NCBI GenBank assembly: GCA_035628035.1
Contig: DASPKS010000048.1
Coordinates: forward strand, 1 to 7,605
Length of the DNA stretch: 7,605 nt
Direction: 5' to 3'
Source of the DNA: DASPKS01 sp035628035
GTDB taxonomy: Bacteria; Bacteroidota; Rhodothermia; Rhodothermales; Rubricoccaceae
Shown here: positions 6,846 through 7,605 of the stretch, one piece after another
How positions within the stretch are numbered: position 1 is the first letter of the stretch
Layout: every line of letters starts with the position of its first letter
Notes under the pieces: model-generated
Databases searched by the model: none
What the model was told of the DNA's origin: nothing
The model's input: only the letters and a program-made list of their open reading frames with translations
Made by a program: the position numbers and the translations under genes

Positions 6846-6872
6846 CCCCCGAGAGGGGGCTGTACGGCCCCC
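6846..6872 (+). terminator. Alternative GC hairpins ahead of ftsH (attenuator-like or terminator)
   Basis: CCCCC (6846-6850), GAGA and GGGGG (6855-6859) make a perfect stem closed by a GNRA tetraloop. The same G-run with the following C (6855-6860) can instead pair with GCCCCC (6867-6872), a 6-bp stem with a 6-nt loop. The two pairings exclude each other. The structure ends 38 bases before the ftsH ATG. With no T-run, a simple intrinsic terminator is not proven; it may be a terminator of unusual type, an RNA processing site or a regulatory leader. No known RNA family was recognised. Confidence 0.4.
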
Positions 6873-6910
6873 GCCGCGCTCCCTGCCAGCGCCACAACCT
6901 CCGCTGATCC

Positions 6911-7605
6911 ATGCCGCAGCCCGAGCGCGACCCGCTCAACCCGCGCACCGGCGACGAGAACCCCCGTTTGGGACCCCGCCGCCCGCGGTTTCCCCTGTGG
7001 GTCGTCTACGTCGTCCTCCTCGTCGGCCTGCTCGCCGTCCAGGCGCTGTTCTGGAGCGGCTCGAGCGGCCGGGAGGTCGACTACTCCGCGTTCCTCGACC
7101 AGCTCCGCCGGGGGTACGTCGAGGAGGTCTCGATCGTCGACAACGTCCGCGTGCGCGGGCTCTACACAGCTGAGGCCGTCGAGCGGGGGCTCGTGCGGCC
7201 GGCCACGCCGCCGCGGTCGTTCCGGCAGGAGGCGCCCGAGCGGGCCCGCCGCCGGTTCTCCTCTACGAAGCCGAGCGATCACGACCTCAGCGAGTACCTC
7301 AACACCATCAACGCCGAGCGCGAGCGCGCCGGGCGGCCCCTCATTGAGTTCAAGGCGGAGTACACCGACTCGTGGATCGGGACCGTCCTGAACTGGGTGT
7401 TCCTTCTCGGGCTGCTCCTCGTGTTCTGGTGGGTGCTCTTCCGCCGGATGGGCGGCCCCGGCCAGCAGGTCCTCAACATCGGGAAGAACAAGGCGGTCCT
7501 CTTCGAGCAGAACGACGGGGCGCCCATCACCTTCAAGGAGGTGGCCGGCCTCGACGAGGCGAAGGAGGAGGTGGTGGAGGTCGTGGAGTTCCTCAAGAAC
7601 CCCAA
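6911..7605 (+). CDS. ftsH: ATP-dependent zinc metalloprotease FtsH, N-terminal part
   Basis: The first 231 codons of FtsH; the gene continues past the right edge. FtsH is a hexameric inner-membrane AAA+ protease that extracts and degrades damaged membrane proteins and selected cytosolic regulators. A charged cytoplasmic N-terminus (1-28) is followed by transmembrane helix 1 (about 29-49), a periplasmic domain beginning GREVDYSAFLDQLRRGYVEEV (53-73, cited by position), transmembrane helix 2 (about 156-177) and the typical linker: FRRMGGPGQQ (177-186), IGKNKAVLF (190-198), then ITFKEVAGLDEAKEEV (206-221) and VEFLKNP (225-231), the entry to the AAA+ domain. The window ends before Walker A and the HExxH zinc site. 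The ATG is the only start that leaves a normal FtsH N-terminus; it has no clear Shine-Dalgarno. The periplasmic domain carries an Arg-rich stretch (102-115). It follows the SprE/PorW-like gene in the same direction, with hairpins between them, so a shared transcript is uncertain. Confidence 0.96.
   Translation, partial: MPQPERDPLNPRTGDENPRLGPRRPRFPLWVVYVVLLVGLLAVQALFWSGSSGREVDYSAFLDQLRRGYVEEVSIVDNVRVRGLYTAEAVERGLVRPATPPRSFRQEAPERARRRFSSTKPSDHDLSEYLNTINAERERAGRPLIEFKAEYTDSWIGTVLNWVFLLGLLLVFWWVLFRRMGGPGQQVLNIGKNKAVLFEQNDGAPITFKEVAGLDEAKEEVVEVVEFLKNP

Noticed and set aside
6786..6910. A known riboswitch or small RNA in the gap before ftsH
   Set aside because: Hairpins are present, but I could match no conserved riboswitch core or known RNA family, so only the structures are reported.
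6212..7282. A 356-codon minus-strand frame across the sprE-ftsH boundary
   Set aside because: It covers the 3' end of one clear gene, the hairpin gap and the start of ftsH; its composition is shadow-like (Arg/Ser/Ala/Pro-rich).

Overview
The window is about 70% or more G+C by eye and reads like a chromosomal, housekeeping-type segment of a Rhodothermota/Rhodothermales-like relative of the Bacteroidota (compare Rhodothermus, Salinibacter, Rubricoccus). Three things point that way: a type IX secretion (T9SS) C-terminal sorting domain on one secreted protein, a SprE/PorW-like T9SS lipoprotein, and the near absence of Shine-Dalgarno sequences before most starts. The lineage call is an inference from these traits, not from a marker gene. 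I see no mobile element, CRISPR array, tRNA, rRNA or prophage gene.

Left part, minus strand (1-2220): a leftward three-gene cluster. It is read first through a DUF2279-like envelope protein with a signal peptide (GTG start at 2220), then a 309-residue secreted protein with a T9SS type A sorting tail (243-1172), then the 5' part of a paralogue of that protein, cut by the window edge (1-229). The two downstream genes are tandem paralogues. Each is preceded by an almost identical 13-base junction in which the previous gene's TGA stop is also the start of a TGAGG motif.

Middle, plus strand (2312-3763): a complete pyruvate kinase, divergent from the left cluster across a 91-bp gap. Its active-site segment carries the Leu-Gln-Lys-Val combination associated with K+-independent pyruvate kinases (E. 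coli PykA type).

Right part, plus strand (3915-7605): a 956-residue TPR lipoprotein that I assign to the SprE/PorW family, with a C-terminal SPOR-like domain, followed after a 125-bp gap by the first 231 codons of FtsH, cut by the window edge before its Walker A motif. The gap holds compact GC hairpins, two of which compete for the same bases.

Functionally the window mixes central metabolism (pyk), membrane protein quality control (ftsH) and envelope/secretion biology. The SprE/PorW-like protein would help build the T9SS, and the left-hand sorting-tail protein would be one of its cargos. The most interesting items are the SPOR-like tail on the SprE/PorW-like protein, the duplicated cargo gene with its conserved junction, the K+-independent signature in pyruvate kinase and the alternative hairpins ahead of ftsH. 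I did not find a clearly new multi-gene system.
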